A stretch of DNA of 64,000 nt from Eretmocerus hayati (Eukaryota > Arthropoda > Insecta > Hymenoptera > Aphelinidae): assembly GCA_029851415.1 (NCBI GenBank), contig CM056744.1:117026838-117090837 (forward strand). The letters run 5' to 3'. Under the pieces are notes generated by a model. That model was not told the DNA's origin. It worked only from the letters and a program-made list of their open reading frames with translations, and made no database searches. Both the position numbers and the translations under genes were made by a program. Every line of letters begins with the position of its first letter. The first letter of the stretch is position 1. Below, in pieces: positions 11,912 through 24,740 of the stretch.

Positions 11912-14900
11912 TCACGTCAACTCGGTGTACTCGGTGAATCCGTGATTCGGCGATCCAAGCAGAAGAACTCCGACACTTCGGTCTTTAGAGGCAGTGACAA
12001 TATCTATTGGTAGGTGGTTAAGGATGCCCAATATTTCTTGTGGATGATCTTCATAATCAATTACACTACCGCTCATAAATTCGTGAGCGGTAAACGCCAG
12101 TTCCGCCTCATTTCGAGAAACGATGTCTGAGACTCTATGCATCGCAGGACAATTCTGAAAAAAGCATCTTGAAGAACAGAAAAAATGCTAACTTTCCAGT
12201 GGTTTCGATGATCTCTATCGTTCTTCTGGAAGGTACTAGATGCTGGCCAAAAATGAGAAATCTACGAAAATTTTCACTTTCATTGATACACCTGCAGTTT
12301 TGCTGCAAATGAAGATACGGCAATTCTGCAAACGGCATCTTGTAGAGCAGAAAAAATGCTATGTGTAGCTATCTTTTGATTATTTTTCAGGTTCCACGTG
12401 CAAGAACGAACGAGCTGTCAAAACATCCAAAATGATGGTTTTTGCCGTTTTCCATGCCGATTCCGGTGAAAAACTATCATTTCGGGTGTTTTGACAGCTG
12501 GTGTGTTCTCATATGCAGAACGGAAAAAATAATCAAAAAATGGTTGCACATAGCATTTTTTCTGCTCTACAAGATGCCGTTTGCAGAATTGCCGTATCTT
12601 TATTTGCAGCAAAACTGCAGTTGTATCAATGAAAGTGAAAATTTTCGTAGATTTCTAATTTTTGGCCAGCATCTAGTACCTTCGAGAAGAACGATAGAGA
12701 TCTTCGGCACCACTGAAAAGTTAGCATTTTTTCTGCTCTTTGAGGTGCTTTTTCAGAATTGTCCTACGATGCATAGAGTCTGAGATATCGCTTCTTGAAA
12801 TGAGGCGGAACTGGCGTTGACCGTTCACGAATTTATGAGCGGTAGTGTAACTAAAAAAACCATTAAGCAACGGAAATAAGACCGAGAACTTTTCACTCAA
12901 TCTACAATACGTTCCTATCCGGCAAATAAAAACATGTTTGTGAATCGAATTTTCGCTACGAGAGTAACTAAATTTGATACAGAGATACATGATATTCCAT
13001 TCATTTCAAACTCCCCAGATTTGAGCTACATGATGTAGGGTTCTAAGAAGAAAATCATGGTAACAAGAAAGGATACATTCATCGTAAGGCGAGATATCCA
13101 GATCTTGGATATCGCCCTTGTGCCGATATACCTCTCCGAGGTATTCATGTCTATCAGGGTATCTTCGGTACCTCCTGAGTACGCCATCATTGCACACTGT
13201 GTATAACATACTACCATTAGATGTGTAACGCAGCTTCCACACTGGCGAGTCTTTGTGTTCTTTGAGAAGTTCTTGGATACCGATGTCGGGCACATACGAC
13301 GAAACAAGGTCACCTCCGCTCATTATCTGGCCTGTAATGAGTTACACATGTATGTGCTATCATATCATGATTATAAGCTATTGAATCGGCTCCAAGAAAT
13401 TATTATATTCAGGAGCTAGCAAACTTTTTTAGCACAAATTCAATCATTGGAGAAATTCGAGACTATCATAGTTCCCACACTATTCACAAAAGTGACATGA
13501 AATACTGTGAAATCTGAGATCTTCCCACTAGATCGATTTTTTTCAAAGTTACGGAAGGAATATGGAGTTATCGTTGAAACCCACTAATACCACAATGAAC
13601 CAGAAGTAAAGAATTTGATCCATCCAAATTCTAATATCAATTTTGCTTAAGCGTACTTATGAGCGAGAATTATCAAAATGAGTTATTCACTGTAGAATCC
13701 ATCTTCGGCGCTCCGGCAGTATGGCTCTGGAGTGATGCAGACCGAATTGATAGAGTGGCCGGTGTCAAACGCGTACAATACTCGACCATCCGGAGAGGAT
13801 ATCTTGCACGTTCCATCGGTCCCTCCAGTCAAAATAGAACTGTTCCAAGGCCACGAGTCGGGCAGAAAACACAAGTCTCTAATTATGGATGTGTGCAGCT
13901 GAAAAAATACACGGTATCCAATGAGAGGAGTCGTAGATTGATATGTGTATAAATCCTCGTTAGATACATAAAATAATTAGAAATGTTGCGCGAGTTGTAC
14001 GCTCAAGTCAAGCCTCAAGAACTTACTACTTATTCTTATGAACACGTTTTATAGAACGATTGTTGAACTATGAAAATTTGAATCTTTTTTGAAGTGAAAC
14101 ACAGACACCTTAGTACCGACTGCATTTCAAAATGTGAATCTTCAGCGATGACGGACTTCGATAATTTTGCTCAATCTCCAATCTTTGTCTGGCGTATTTT
14201 CATATGATTAGCTAACAAATACATCCCATCGCATCTATTAGCGTGACAATAATCAATTTGACATATTCAAATCATGCATTAACTTCCATAAGATGGAAAA
14301 ACGTGCGAGATTAGAGCGAATCTGGATTCTTCGCATACGAAATATGACTGGCAAGATATTATCATACCATTACTTACATCGTAAACAAAATCTAGTGGCA
14401 AAGGCATCCTGAGATCAATGAGAGTGAGTCCTTTTCCATTAGCAGCAACGGACACGGCCAAATTTGGTCCAGACGGATCTGTTGCTAGGCCGGTTCTATC
14501 TCTACCCCCAAAAGCGCAGTTATCGTAAGAGACGAGTTGCTCGCCTCGTTCGACGTCGACGACGACGAGCCTTCGTGTATTGGTCGCCGCGAGCACCTGC
14601 AACCACAGCAATCCACTTCATCATCCTCCATTGCAAATTACTTCATGCCTATCTACTATCTTTTAGAATAGTACAAGGTTGATTACCCTGGATCCGTCTG
14701 ATGTGAATCGTACTGCGTTGACATTCTTCACTTGGGCCATAGGCGTTACCTGGAAACACATGAGTAGCTCTGTGCGAAGAGCCGAGTAGAAATTGACCTT
14801 GCCATCGTAGCCTCCTGAGCAAAACAGGTACCTGTCCTGGAATTTACAGACATGCTTGATTAATTATCGCTGTATTAAATGGAGGTGAAGGTAAACAGAG

Positions 14901-16707
14901 TGAAAAAATTATTGGTATTGAATGAACACCCATGACTGACGTTTTAAGTGTTTCAGCATCGACAAAAAATGATTCACGATTACAGAAATCCCGATATCGA
15001 GCTAATCGTTCCCGAAATCAAAGTCGACTATTAAATAGAAAAAAAAGGTCGACTATATCCTGACAAAAATTGAATGTGCACCCTTACCAAAAAATTTCGA
15101 GTCCATTGTACAGTATAACGTGCGGAAGGATTTTATTTTTAATTCACCTTTCCTAAATTTGTATATGATAGATTAGGAAATTACTCCAGTTATCAATCAT
15201 CACATAAATTTTGTTTTGATAAAACATTGCTCGTGTAATAGGCTATACTGAACACATCGACTGTATTATGTATCTAACGCTTGTCGCATTATTAATTCAC
15301 TAAGCCAAGTAAATGTCTGTGTATTTCATAGTAATTCGTGTGGAAGAAGCAACTTTCAAGAACATCCAGTGCGACGAAAGGCCGGTCGCGTTTGGTCCTG
15401 ATATGGATTTCTACATTGCCATGAACCAAATAGGCGTTCGATAAAGCGACGCGACTCGGGCGCTATAGGATCGCGACGATTTTCCTTTACTCATTGTAGG
15501 TATTGATACATTTGATAATACAACATCCTTGTACAATATTGGTACAGGAATGCGTAATATGAAACAGAGAGAATAAGTATTGTGTGAATTGTACATACAT
15601 CAATAGTGAGGTGATATTCTCTAGATAATTGAGTTATGTAAGATCCACGCAATAACTATCGTGAAAGGTCTTACATGAGGAGGATATTCCCATAAGCTCA
15701 GACCATAGGGATACCAATATCATGAGTAATATTTTTGAATCTCATCATATGCGATATTTTGTTCCGTCTTCGGCCGAGAGTTCATTGTCATCCACAATTC
15801 ATAATTGTTGTCTGGATATTCTGGATTTTACTGATCAAATCCCATCGGACAGACATGAGAACTCATTATCCGCGACAACCTGAGGGAAATTTAGTTTGAG
15901 AAACCCTGAGGCACTCGTAAAAAAAAGTTTGTAGCACACAAATTCTGAGGGATATATTAGGCCGATCAAACTTGGAGCCTCGTGTGTTAGAATACATGAT
16001 GAACCTTCATGCTGTACTCAATTTGAGCTCTGTAGAGAAAAAAAAGTGAAAACAATTTCTCGTACTACTTACAACATTTCTCTTAAATTTTAGATGTAAA
16101 ATGTACTATTGGAGTGCGGCTTGAGATCTGTTATAGTTTCGAAAAGAAAAATCAAAACTGACAATAGAGGATAGTCGATCTGCAAAAGAGTCTCGTGAGC
16201 GTACACGTTTTTGTAGAGTAAAACTCGGCTGAAATCGAGAACACGCCGCGCGTATCGCGTAAATATATAGCCTTGTTGCAGTTTTTCACGGCCGCGTGCA
16301 TCGGCAAGAGTTAGCTGCAAAGCAAAGAGTGGGTTACACAGGCGATGATGGAAAATAGCCGTTAAGTATAGCGCGGAAGCATCAACTTCGTTGATATGTA
16401 TATATACCAAGAAGGCCACGTGGTCTTCGTGTAAATAACTGTTTTCAGATACAAATCCCGGAAACATATCGTGTCCACAAACTGCACAAAGAAGCACACA
16501 AATATGGAATAAATGTATGAATGAAAATTGATTAAATAGTTCATAAAAAGCTCATATTACCCGGGGTGAAAAAGCGACGCCTCGTACGCTGCCCTGATGG
16601 TACTTGAGAAACCTGGGGCTTCCCTCTTGTTGCATGGTGAAGCCGCTTTTGACACCTGCTGCTTGTATTCATCAAGTAATTTCTGCTACTGCTGTCACCT
16701 TGCCTTT
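11912..16707 (-). CDS. WD40-repeat protein, complete, 332 residues
   Basis: Exons: 16561-16635 (5'UTR continues to an acceptor at 16707), 14687-14836, 14378-14596, 13691-13898, 13077-13331 and 11912-12003. The total is 999 nt with consistent phases (0,0,0,1,1). The start is MQQEGSPRFLKYHQ: it has a favourable ACC before ATG and an in-frame TGA upstream within the same exon. Repeat units are visible as GSVRGVAFSP...YLFCSGGYDGKVNFYS, VNAVRFTSDGSRVLAAT, IIRDLCFLP...ILTGGTDGTCKIS, SPVWKLRYTSNGSMLYTV, and GDIQDLDISPYDEYIVTASK followed by DRSVGVLLLG. The last repeat is only complete when exons five and six are joined, which supports that junction. The protein is essentially one beta-propeller with no other domain, so it is probably a scaffold for a protein complex. 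I cannot name the orthologue. The last intron carries a 784-bp foldback element. Confidence 0.85.
12064..12847. mobile_element. Near-perfect palindromic Tc1/mariner-type foldback element
   Basis: The two halves are inverted copies of one another over almost the whole length. The centre is near 12455, with a loop of about 20 nt. The ends read CACTACCGCTCATAAATTCG and its complement, and TA flanks both sides (12062-12063 and 12848-12849), as expected for Tc1/mariner-type insertion. The arms differ at scattered positions but are clearly homologous throughout. There is no transposase; open frames of 64-113 residues inside it are by-products of the palindrome. It lies within the last intron of the WD40 gene. 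Confidence 0.9.
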
Positions 16708-17662
16708 CTGAGATTACAAAAAGACAGAAATAAATTTCAATCACGCAATCCTCGTCAAAAGCGTAAAATTACATTGCGATGACTTTTTTTATTATTTTTA
16801 TTTTTTCACATCGGTTACGTTGTGGCGATAGTCTCTTCCAAAAAACTGAGGAGAAAAATAGGCTTCGAAAGATAGTGACATCGCGACCGGCCACGTGCCA
16901 TTACTACAAGTATCTATCTCGATCTCGAATCTCTATGATGAATAAGAATGAACGAGTGTCAATACAATTTTTTTGTGGCAAATCGAGGATGTTGTACAGG
17001 TACTTAGGTAATATAGTAGAAAGAGCGAGAGGGGTATTGCATTGCATGGATGGATCGCTGCCAGTTCTCGCATCAGCTCTGCAGGCGCTATGCACCGCTG
17101 CGGGTGACCCTGTTCTCATCTCATGCACTTTGATGATGTGCACCCGTCATAACATAAGTAGAGTACCTTGGTATAATCTCTTTGAGAGTACCGCATATGT
17201 CTTACCATACACGGAACTTTACTACTGAACGCGCTGAACGCAACGCTTCATAACCATCACCTCGGATTAATTTTGGCAAACATTTGTAATGGAATAATAG
17301 AGTACTTTCATGACTAAAACTGATTGATATGATTACAATACAGATCTCTGCACTTGTGTTATGGCTAAAATCACATCTGCACTGTAGCAGAAATATATAG
17401 CCAACATTTTGAAGAAGAAGAAGAAGATATGATTACAAAAGGTGACAAATAAGTACCAAAATAAAAATCCTAAGAGTAGTTTCTTTGGAGTGAACTCGGT
17501 ACCAACTGACACGATTATCAAAATACGATGAAAGCCACGGATTCGTCGGATTCTTTTGGGTTTCTTATGATTCGTGGATTTGGATTATAAGATTTCAAAG
17601 GACATTACTTATTTTTCATTGACTTACTTGGAATCTTGTGCGAAATGATCATCTGCACTTAG

Positions 17663-17692
17663 ACAACGACGACGACGACGACGACGACGACG
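17663..17692. repeat. (CGA)n trinucleotide microsatellite
   Basis: About nine consecutive CGA/ACG units are visible. Confidence 0.95.
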
Positions 17693-18404
17693 TCAAGGGC
17701 AGCGGTGAAGATGTTAATATACTCCAGTAGTTTCGCTGCAGGTGCCTCATCTTCGTCGGATTACAGCGACCCTGATGATGATGATGCTGGCGACAATTAC
17801 GACAATCAGCAGCCGTGGTAGCTTTCACGAGTCTCATATCGAAGATTGTGAAATCCTGGTGCACTGACACCGTCGTTGACGTTCTCTGTTCAAGTTCTGT
17901 GGACACATGCTCATCGATACTGAGCTGTAAACAAACGTGCACTACGTTCACTTTTAGACCTGGAGATGATGATTATATGATTATGATGATGACCCCCACT
18001 GATGATGACGAAACACTACTCCCTTCTAGCCTAATGCTCGTCTAGGAATAATATTTGACCGATTGCCCGAAACTGCAATGCATTCGAAGTAATCGGAGAA
18101 CTTTGAGACGGGAAAGTGATGGAACTTTCAGCTTTTCAGCTGTGCTGTGTGCCAAAGATATATGTTGCCTTCAGATGTGGACTGTTCGCGTAAGGTTTCA
18201 CGGATTCGCAATTTAACGGTCATTTGGTCAACCAAGCGTCACTGACGTCACGATTCAATTCCGAACTGAGAATGGGCATGCGCAAATTTGACCTTCAAAT
18301 TTCGATCGAATCATGCGGATCGAAGTTTACTGCAAAAACTTCAAGTTCAAACATTCCACAAATTTCCAAACGATATGGACTCTAGGTCATGAAAAGCACC
18401 ATAA

Positions 18405-18405
<1 letters not shown>

Positions 18406-18458
<53 letters not shown>
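18406..18458. repeat. (TA)n dinucleotide microsatellite
   Basis: This is an uninterrupted TA repeat of about 53 nt. Confidence 0.97.
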
Positions 18459-18461
<3 letters not shown>

Positions 18462-19131
18462 GCCAAGAAATTGATATGCATCAAAAAGAATTCAGGCCCC
18501 CGTTGATCGAATCAAGGAATACAAAAGCGGTGCCATTTAGATTGTAAATTTCTGGTTTCGAATTTCGTTATCATTTCTGGATTCCAATTCCACTTCGATA
18601 TTCATTTTCTTCATCATTTTTAAAATTACATACCATAGGACTAATGATGAACATATTATAGGACTTTCAAATGGTGAAATTAAAATGTGAGTAAGAGTAT
18701 CAAAAATTCATCTAACTATTGAATTATCAGATCCATACATATGTACATCTTAACTCTAGCATAACTTCTAATTGATTACCACTAATAAAGAAATCTGGCG
18801 AGCCAAAACAGATTCAAAATTTAAACTCCTTCCCACATTGGGTAAAAAATCGATTGCTATATGGTTAATTCAACAGTTCCAGTATAGTTTTAAAATACTC
18901 TAGCAAAAATATTGATCGCAGAGCGTTTCAAGTATCACATTTTGTTGTATAATATTTTTTTCAAAAAATACAATATGATTTTAAGAGATTCTATTCTTGA
19001 TTGAAAACGTCTCAAGACTTCACACAAACCAATTTACTCACAAAAAATCGTCTCACTGGAAGTCTCTCACCCCTTGGCTTTTTTCACTTCGTCTTTTCTC
19101 CACACTTCAACCTTTTTTTTCTTACCCTTTG

Positions 19132-21450
19132 TCAGTCTACATTTTTTAATTTGCAGTTAGAAGATGTTTTGGTATTTGATAGAGAAGTGTCAGAATCCGG
19201 TTTCTTGGAGAGCTTCTTGTCCTCTGAAAATCCCACTTTCGACTCGTTGTCTCCGCACATATTAATATTCAGTTTCCTCAAATTTTCACCCACTTCTATG
19301 GCATCTATGACATGTTTCTTGTAAACCTTTTCGTACTCTTTTTCTTCTGGAAATTCCTCGATGTAACCGGCACAATTAGAGCAATCTTCAAACTTTCGAA
19401 CATCATTTCCGTCAGTCTGGGTAGAACCAGTGACTAATTTTGGTCGACTGTTTTGAACTTGATGCTGCTGCGATGTTTGAGGTTCAGTTGTTGTTGGGCA
19501 AGCCACCTCTCGGATTTCCTAGAAGAGAAAGCCACTTAAAACGTTGTAACAGAATGAGTAAAATACTTTTCCGAAATATATCGTCGGAATTTGAGTCTTA
19601 CCGATCGAATGATTTCGATTGCTTGACGATTGTTACTACTCAAGGAATCACGTGGTGGCTGCGACTCTCGCCCGTGCAAATAGACGTGGAAGAAAGGCCC
19701 AACCCTCAGACCTGCTGATCCTCCCATGACAATAAAGAGCAATAAGCAGATTGTGATAGGCATTGATGATATAAGAGATATCCTCACTATGTGCTTGATA
19801 CCCCAAGGCAATGGCTCTGGAATACCATAGTTTCTTTACAATTGAATCTAAAGGATATTCAAATAATACATAACGCTACAATTATTTTGATCTTACCTGT
19901 TAGAGTTTGAATAAATTCGGATAAACTATGACTGGCAACAGTGATTGGATAAAAGAAGAATTTACTGAACATGTGGCAAAAAGCATGTAGGGGCGTCACT
20001 TTCAAAGCAGGATCTGACATGACAGCTTCGAAATATCTTAAACAATCACCTTTCCCATACTCTGCAATATACAAAAAATCAATGGTGATCGATTTCTACC
20101 CAATCATCAAATTGATATATGTATAGGGAAATTTATCAGAATGGTAACTCATCAAGTATTCTTACCAAAGTATAGCAGAATTGAGCGAAAGAAACTAATT
20201 TCCCCTTGACGACACTCATCAGGAACAGAGGAGTAAAGATGCTGCTGAGCAGTGAGTTTGATCTCAGCTTCCTAGAGAGTAGGTTCAACACACTTTGATT
20301 GTAAAAAACTCCAATTATGAGAACTTTCTCAAAAATGTCAAAAAATTACACATACCAAGAGTAGTTCCCACCATGTTAAGACAAAGCTTGTTATCACTAG
20401 AAGATCAAACAGAAGAAAAATGACCCTCCATCTTGTCCATTTTACTTTCAGGGTAAGTATGATAACCAGTATAAGCAAAAGAGATGCTCCAAAAATTATT
20501 CTCTGCAAATAAGTATATCAGTGTTGATAATAATTGCTCAGTTAAGTATGCCCATCAAACAAATAGGGATCATTTTCCTGGACAACAGGGATACTTGACA
20601 CTTGTTGCGTAATAAGTTAGAAAATGAACAAAACTTGTGGCTATCTTAAATTATCGTAAAAAAGCATGTCTAACTCTGCACAAGACTTACATGTTGATAA
20701 AGGTACATGGAAATTCGATCCGTAAAATTCATTGCTTCATCCATCAGACTGACTTGTGGAGAACGCAAAACATCATGTATAATTCCATCAATCTGTCTAA
20801 TTGAAATTCTTCCATCCCCAAAACCTTTGAGTATTTCCAGTTCCTTAGTAGTTGCCTCCAACTCTAATGATCCAGTGGCAATCCCATCATTTATCTACAA
20901 GTACAGATATAATCATGAGTTCTATTTCAAGATGATGATCTCCAACAAAAGATTATCATATCCAACATTAACCTTGAATCTTGATCTCAAAATCAGCAAA
21001 CTTATCAATTTCCTTGCAAAGACTTCGTAAGGACTATCTTGACAATAGTGATGATGATTACTTCCTGATTGCAGAGCACTATAACAAATAGTTGTCGTCA
21101 TTAACTGTGAGCGTTGCAAGCTCTGAAGTAAATTGTACTCACACTTGACTAGCAGACACATGTGGATCATCTGATGGGAAACTCACTTCCTGTCTTTGAT
21201 GATTGTAATACAGATTATCAGGATCGACGTAATCTGAACCATGTCTGTATCATAAAAGAGAGTACATGAGTTGGGAGTCAACAGTCGATTTAATGTAAGT
21301 AATATGCTGGATACTATAATCTACTTACATGTAAGGTGAGATCTGTTCATATAGACTGTCTTGGCATGAGACTGCAGTAAGAGATGAGATACAGAGAAAA
21401 CCAAAAAATGTCCAAGCCTTGAAGGAATTCATGATCCAATACTCGTTCAT
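19132..21450 (-). CDS. CLCC1-type (chloride channel CLIC-like 1) ER membrane protein, 517 residues
   Basis: Nine exons: 21329-21450, 21143-21244, 20973-21078, 20691-20894, 20356-20502, 20166-20271, 19897-20061, 19602-19816 and 19132-19518. The total is 1554 nt with all phases compatible. An N-terminal signal peptide (residues 1 to about 29, WTFFGFLCISSLTAVSCQ) leads to a lumenal region with HGSDYVDPDNLYYN. Membrane segments follow at about 180-196 (IIFGASLLLILVIILTL), 203-220 (WRVIFLLFDLLVITSFVL) and 327-348. Between the last two lie PDECRQGEISFFRSILLYF and CLRYFEAVMSDPALKVTP, the pattern I recall as diagnostic of the CLCC1 family (Cys-Leu-x-Tyr-Phe/Tyr, then DP, then VTP). The C-terminal tail is soluble, low in complexity and poorly conserved. 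CLCC1 is described as an ER/nuclear membrane protein with anion-channel activity. It shares its upstream region with the divergent SARNP gene. Confidence 0.88.
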
Positions 21451-22122
21451 GTTTTCTTTGTTTTATTCCACAAATTGTATCACCTTCTTAGCAGAATATC
21501 GAGCATGAGATGTCTGTAAACACTAAAGTTCATTTCTCGAATCTCGATACAGATCGATTACGATGATGATCTGAAATCTAATAATCCAATAACTCATGCG
21601 ATTATTTATGTCAACAAACAAACTAAACTGTTGTGCAAAAATGTTTGACAGAATAGCATAGATAGCATAGCTTCCATTAGGTTGGGCTAGGACGTGTTGT
21701 GCGTTTGCGCAGATCGGAACACGGTCAATCTACCTAACTTTAAGGACAGTCCATTGTACTTGATTGTACTCCGAGCAACTCCGAGATTGAGCTGAAAAAG
21801 AAGCCCGTGCATGTGACGCAGTATTTTGGAAAACCCTACGACGTTAAAATATTCCACTAAATCCAAATTTCTTCCTCGCGCAATTGTTCTCACCTACCTC
21901 GTGCGAGTGAAAATAGTATTTGCTTCAAGCAAACGCTCTGTAGACATAAGTTTACAGTAGATAAGAAATTATCGATTTGTGCCTGCCCAGCGTCACCGGC
22001 GTCGTCGTCCAAGTAGCAATAGTAGCCTCAGAACTTTCGAGGCCGCCGTGTGTGTGCTTTATACTGCCGTAGGCAGTTTTATTTCGTCAATTATTAACAA
22101 AGGCATTTCTTAACTCAGTAAT
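21451..22122. promoter_or_regulatory. Shared upstream region of divergent CLCC1-type and SARNP genes
   Basis: The two start codons lie 672 bp apart in head-to-head orientation, so both promoters must fit here. On the plus side a TTTATA box at 22058-22063 precedes an initiator-like TCAATT (A at 22089) by about 31 bp, 34 bp before the SARNP ATG. The flanking sequence near 21998-22050 is relatively GC-rich (GCGTCACCGGCGTCGTCG). No comparable core element is obvious for the minus-strand gene. Confidence 0.5.
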
Positions 22123-24607
22123 ATGGCTGATTCGTCGTACGAAAAGGGTCTCACCGAGCTCGCCAAAATGAAGGTGAGTAGACCGCATTTTTGAGGTTGA
22201 GGCACGTGCAGACAATTTGAGCTCCCGCTTTCACTCACCTGCTTTTTGTTGTCATGATTTTTTTTTTCGAAAGAGCATTCATGGAATTATCGTTTTCTAA
22301 TATTACCTTACATTATTAGCGTGCCCAGCTGTGAATTGATTCGCATTAATATTATAATTTGGCTATAATTTATCGCTACACATTACACCACGCACCTGCG
22401 TATCTGTGCAAGTGTAAGACTTCAAATGTAGCTTTTTGACTCTTTACTATTATGCACAGGCAATGTACGTACAGTATGGAATTCGCATTGTAGTCATGAA
22501 TGGTTTGTCATATCAAGTTCTAAACAAACGTAATACCCTGAAATGTTTGATCATAACCTCTTCTGAATGCATACTTATGACAGCTTTCTATTCATTCCAT
22601 CGTGATCTCTGATCCAAGTCCTAAAAATTCTGCTTTCATAGTGATATTCAGTCAAGTTCTAAAAATGGATATAATCCCTGCTGTAGGTGGCAGATTTGAA
22701 AGCTGAACTGAAACAGAGGGGATTGCCCACTACTGGAAACAAAAATGAGTTAGTTGAACGTCTCCAATTAGCGATACACGGTAATGTTTGAATTAATTTC
22801 GTATATATTTCCAAAAGTACAATTGATGTGGAAAAGTTCCTAATGTCGATTTCTCATTCTAGACCAATCATTATCATTAGAAGAAGCTACAGATGAAATC
22901 ATTGATGAGGATGCGGTTTTGGGAGTGAGTTAACTTTTTCATTCCATTCCATACCTCAAAATCTCGTGTAAGCTCTGGATGAAAGTATCCCTCGCTCTCT
23001 ATGACATAAGATGCATGGAATAAGTATCTCAACTCTTTAGTCTTACACATCCACCGTTGAATTGAATGCATCTCTGACAGTTTTTCATCCTGTCCTATTA
23101 AAAATTGTTGCTACTATTCTGTATCAATTAATTTTATCTTACTCTTAATTTAAGCTCAAAGATAGAACTACTTTCAACCTTGAAAAATCATCCATAGAAT
23201 ATTATTCACACTAGAACTGTCATCAGCTTGATTGTAGCGACACTTGTTACACTATCCCAACTTTGGTTCCATCTGTTAACATTATTATAAGTTTTGCCCT
23301 CATTTGGAAATGTAACCTTCTAAGTTTGAAATTCTTGGAAACTTCTTGCAACTTGACTAATCCTAACTCACCTCATCAGCAAACTATCACAAAATCAAGC
23401 ATTTTTGCTAAGTCACTCTTGCTTTTAACTTTAGGATGAAGAGATAGAAGAAAACGAAGTTCTCAATGCTAAACCAGATTCTCAGGTACAACCAGTAAAA
23501 CGTAAATCTACTTCCACTGAGAATGGAACCCCAGCCAAGAAAGTCACTCTCAATCGTAAGAATATTGTTGAAGAGGTCAAAGTTGACGCACTCCAGAAGA
23601 AAGAAGAAGAAAAGAAAGAAGAGAAGAAACCAGAATCCGAAGATAAATCAGACAAGAAAGTAATAAAAATTTCCGAAGTCAGCACTACTGAAGTATGTAT
23701 TAGGATCATTATTCTATCTTGTTGAAATGTCATCATTTGCTCACAGTTTTATAAATACCCATGTGGCCTCCTAGATGTTATCATAAATTGAGTATCCAAC
23801 ACAATGATACTAATTTATCGTATCCAAGTAACACATCAAAAAGTTATGATTGGCCTTCTTATTTTGTAATGTCATGAGTACAATTACAAAAACTTCTATT
23901 ATCCTCAAAAATTCATATTTCACCATTTCATCAATAGGTAAATATTAGTTCTTGGTGTTCAAAGTGGAGTGAATCATCTATTGCTAGTGAATTTCTCTCA
24001 AACTTTATTTTGTGTGCGAATTGAAATTAAACTCGCAATTTTGGGACCCTAGTTGTCATGTTGTATGATGTATCACTGCTAAAGATAATGAAAAAGATGG
24101 ATTCAATGTATCTAATTGTACTTGTATATTTTATTCACAGCGGTTAGAAATGAGAGCCAAGAAATTTGGTGCACCTGTCTCAGAAGCTCTCTCAGAAGCT
24201 GCCAAGAAAGAAGCTCGAGCAGCCAGATTCAATATCAAGGCAAACGGTTCAGAGAATACCAAACCAGCATCAGTCAAGGGAGCTCTTGTGGTAAGTTTCT
24301 GGATAAACCTTCACATGGTATAGTGAAAGATATTTTAGATCTAACCATTAATGAATTTCCAGGATACATCCTATGATGTGCTAAAAAAGAGAGCAGAGAG
24401 GTTTGGAACCAATGTTTCATCTCTTCTTGAACAGGTATGAGCAGATAGACAATGATATTCCGTTATTACTCTGGCAATCAGATCTGACAATTCTCTTTCA
24501 ACTTCTAGGCTGAGATTGAAGCAAAGAAAGAGCAACGTAAAGCTAGGTTTGGAGAAATTAAACCTATTGAAAAAGTTACTTCGACCAAAATCAAGTTAAT
24601 CAAATGA
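22123..24607 (+). CDS. SARNP: SAP-domain ribonucleoprotein SARNP (CIP29/Hcc-1, yeast Tho1 family), 261 residues
   Basis: Seven exons: 22123-22173, 22687-22780, 22863-22924, 23435-23692, 24141-24290, 24363-24434 and 24509-24607. The total is 786 nt with all phases compatible. Residues about 8-45 form the SAP helix-loop-helix (LAKMKVADLKAELKQRGLP, then GNKNELVERLQ), a DNA/RNA-binding module. An acidic/Lys-Glu-rich linker follows (QKKEEEKKEEKK). The C-terminal half carries the repeated family motif, a basic patch followed by RF or RFG: RAKKFGAP near 160-167, RAARF, RAERFG near 215-220, and RKARFG near 239-244. In this family such motifs bind the helicase UAP56/DDX39B of the TREX mRNA-export complex, placing the protein in the nucleus. 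A poly(A) signal follows 127 nt after the stop codon. Confidence 0.95.
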
Positions 24608-24734
24608 TATTCCCATGTTTACACTAAGTCAGCATTCTAGTTGGTAGAATATAAGTTAAGTTACTCATTTTTTCACTTTACCGAACATAAAATGTAAATA
24701 TTGACAATTTTTGTATTGTAATGGACCAAGGATA

Positions 24735-24740
24735 AATAAA
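24735..24740 (+). terminator. Poly(A) signal of SARNP
   Basis: AATAAA occurs in GATAAATAAATTC, 127 nt after the SARNP stop codon. This is the first canonical hexamer downstream on this strand. Confidence 0.75.

Larger units (their letters stand above)
16708..19131. other. Intergenic interval with microsatellites
   Basis: This lies between the 5' end of the WD40 gene and the 3' end of the CLCC1-type gene. It includes a (CGA)n tract at 17663-17692, GAT-rich triplets nearby (17774-17788 and 17964-18009), and a (TA)n tract at 18406-18458. Open frames at 17649-18045 are driven by the triplet repeats. No gene seen. Confidence 0.5.

Noticed and set aside
11912..12154. A model in which the last WD40 exon begins inside the foldback element (acceptor TTTTTTCAG at 12155, in-frame), i.e. 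exonisation of the transposon.
   Set aside because: Joining the donor at 13076 to the acceptor at 12004 restores a perfect WD repeat (DISPYDEYIVTASKD), which the exonised model does not.
15400..15480. A minus-strand frame ALSNAYLVHGNVEIH that looks like a WD40 blade between the first two WD40 exons.
   Set aside because: Exon 16561-16635 joins exon 14687-14836 directly in phase and completes a repeat; no donor/acceptor pair includes this frame.
16090..16497. A 135-residue minus-strand frame.
   Set aside because: It falls within the first intron of the WD40 gene, is not joined by compatible splice sites and has no domain pattern.
17649..18045. Open frames on both strands with Ser, Asp or His runs.
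   Set aside because: They are products of the CGA and GAT triplet repeats.
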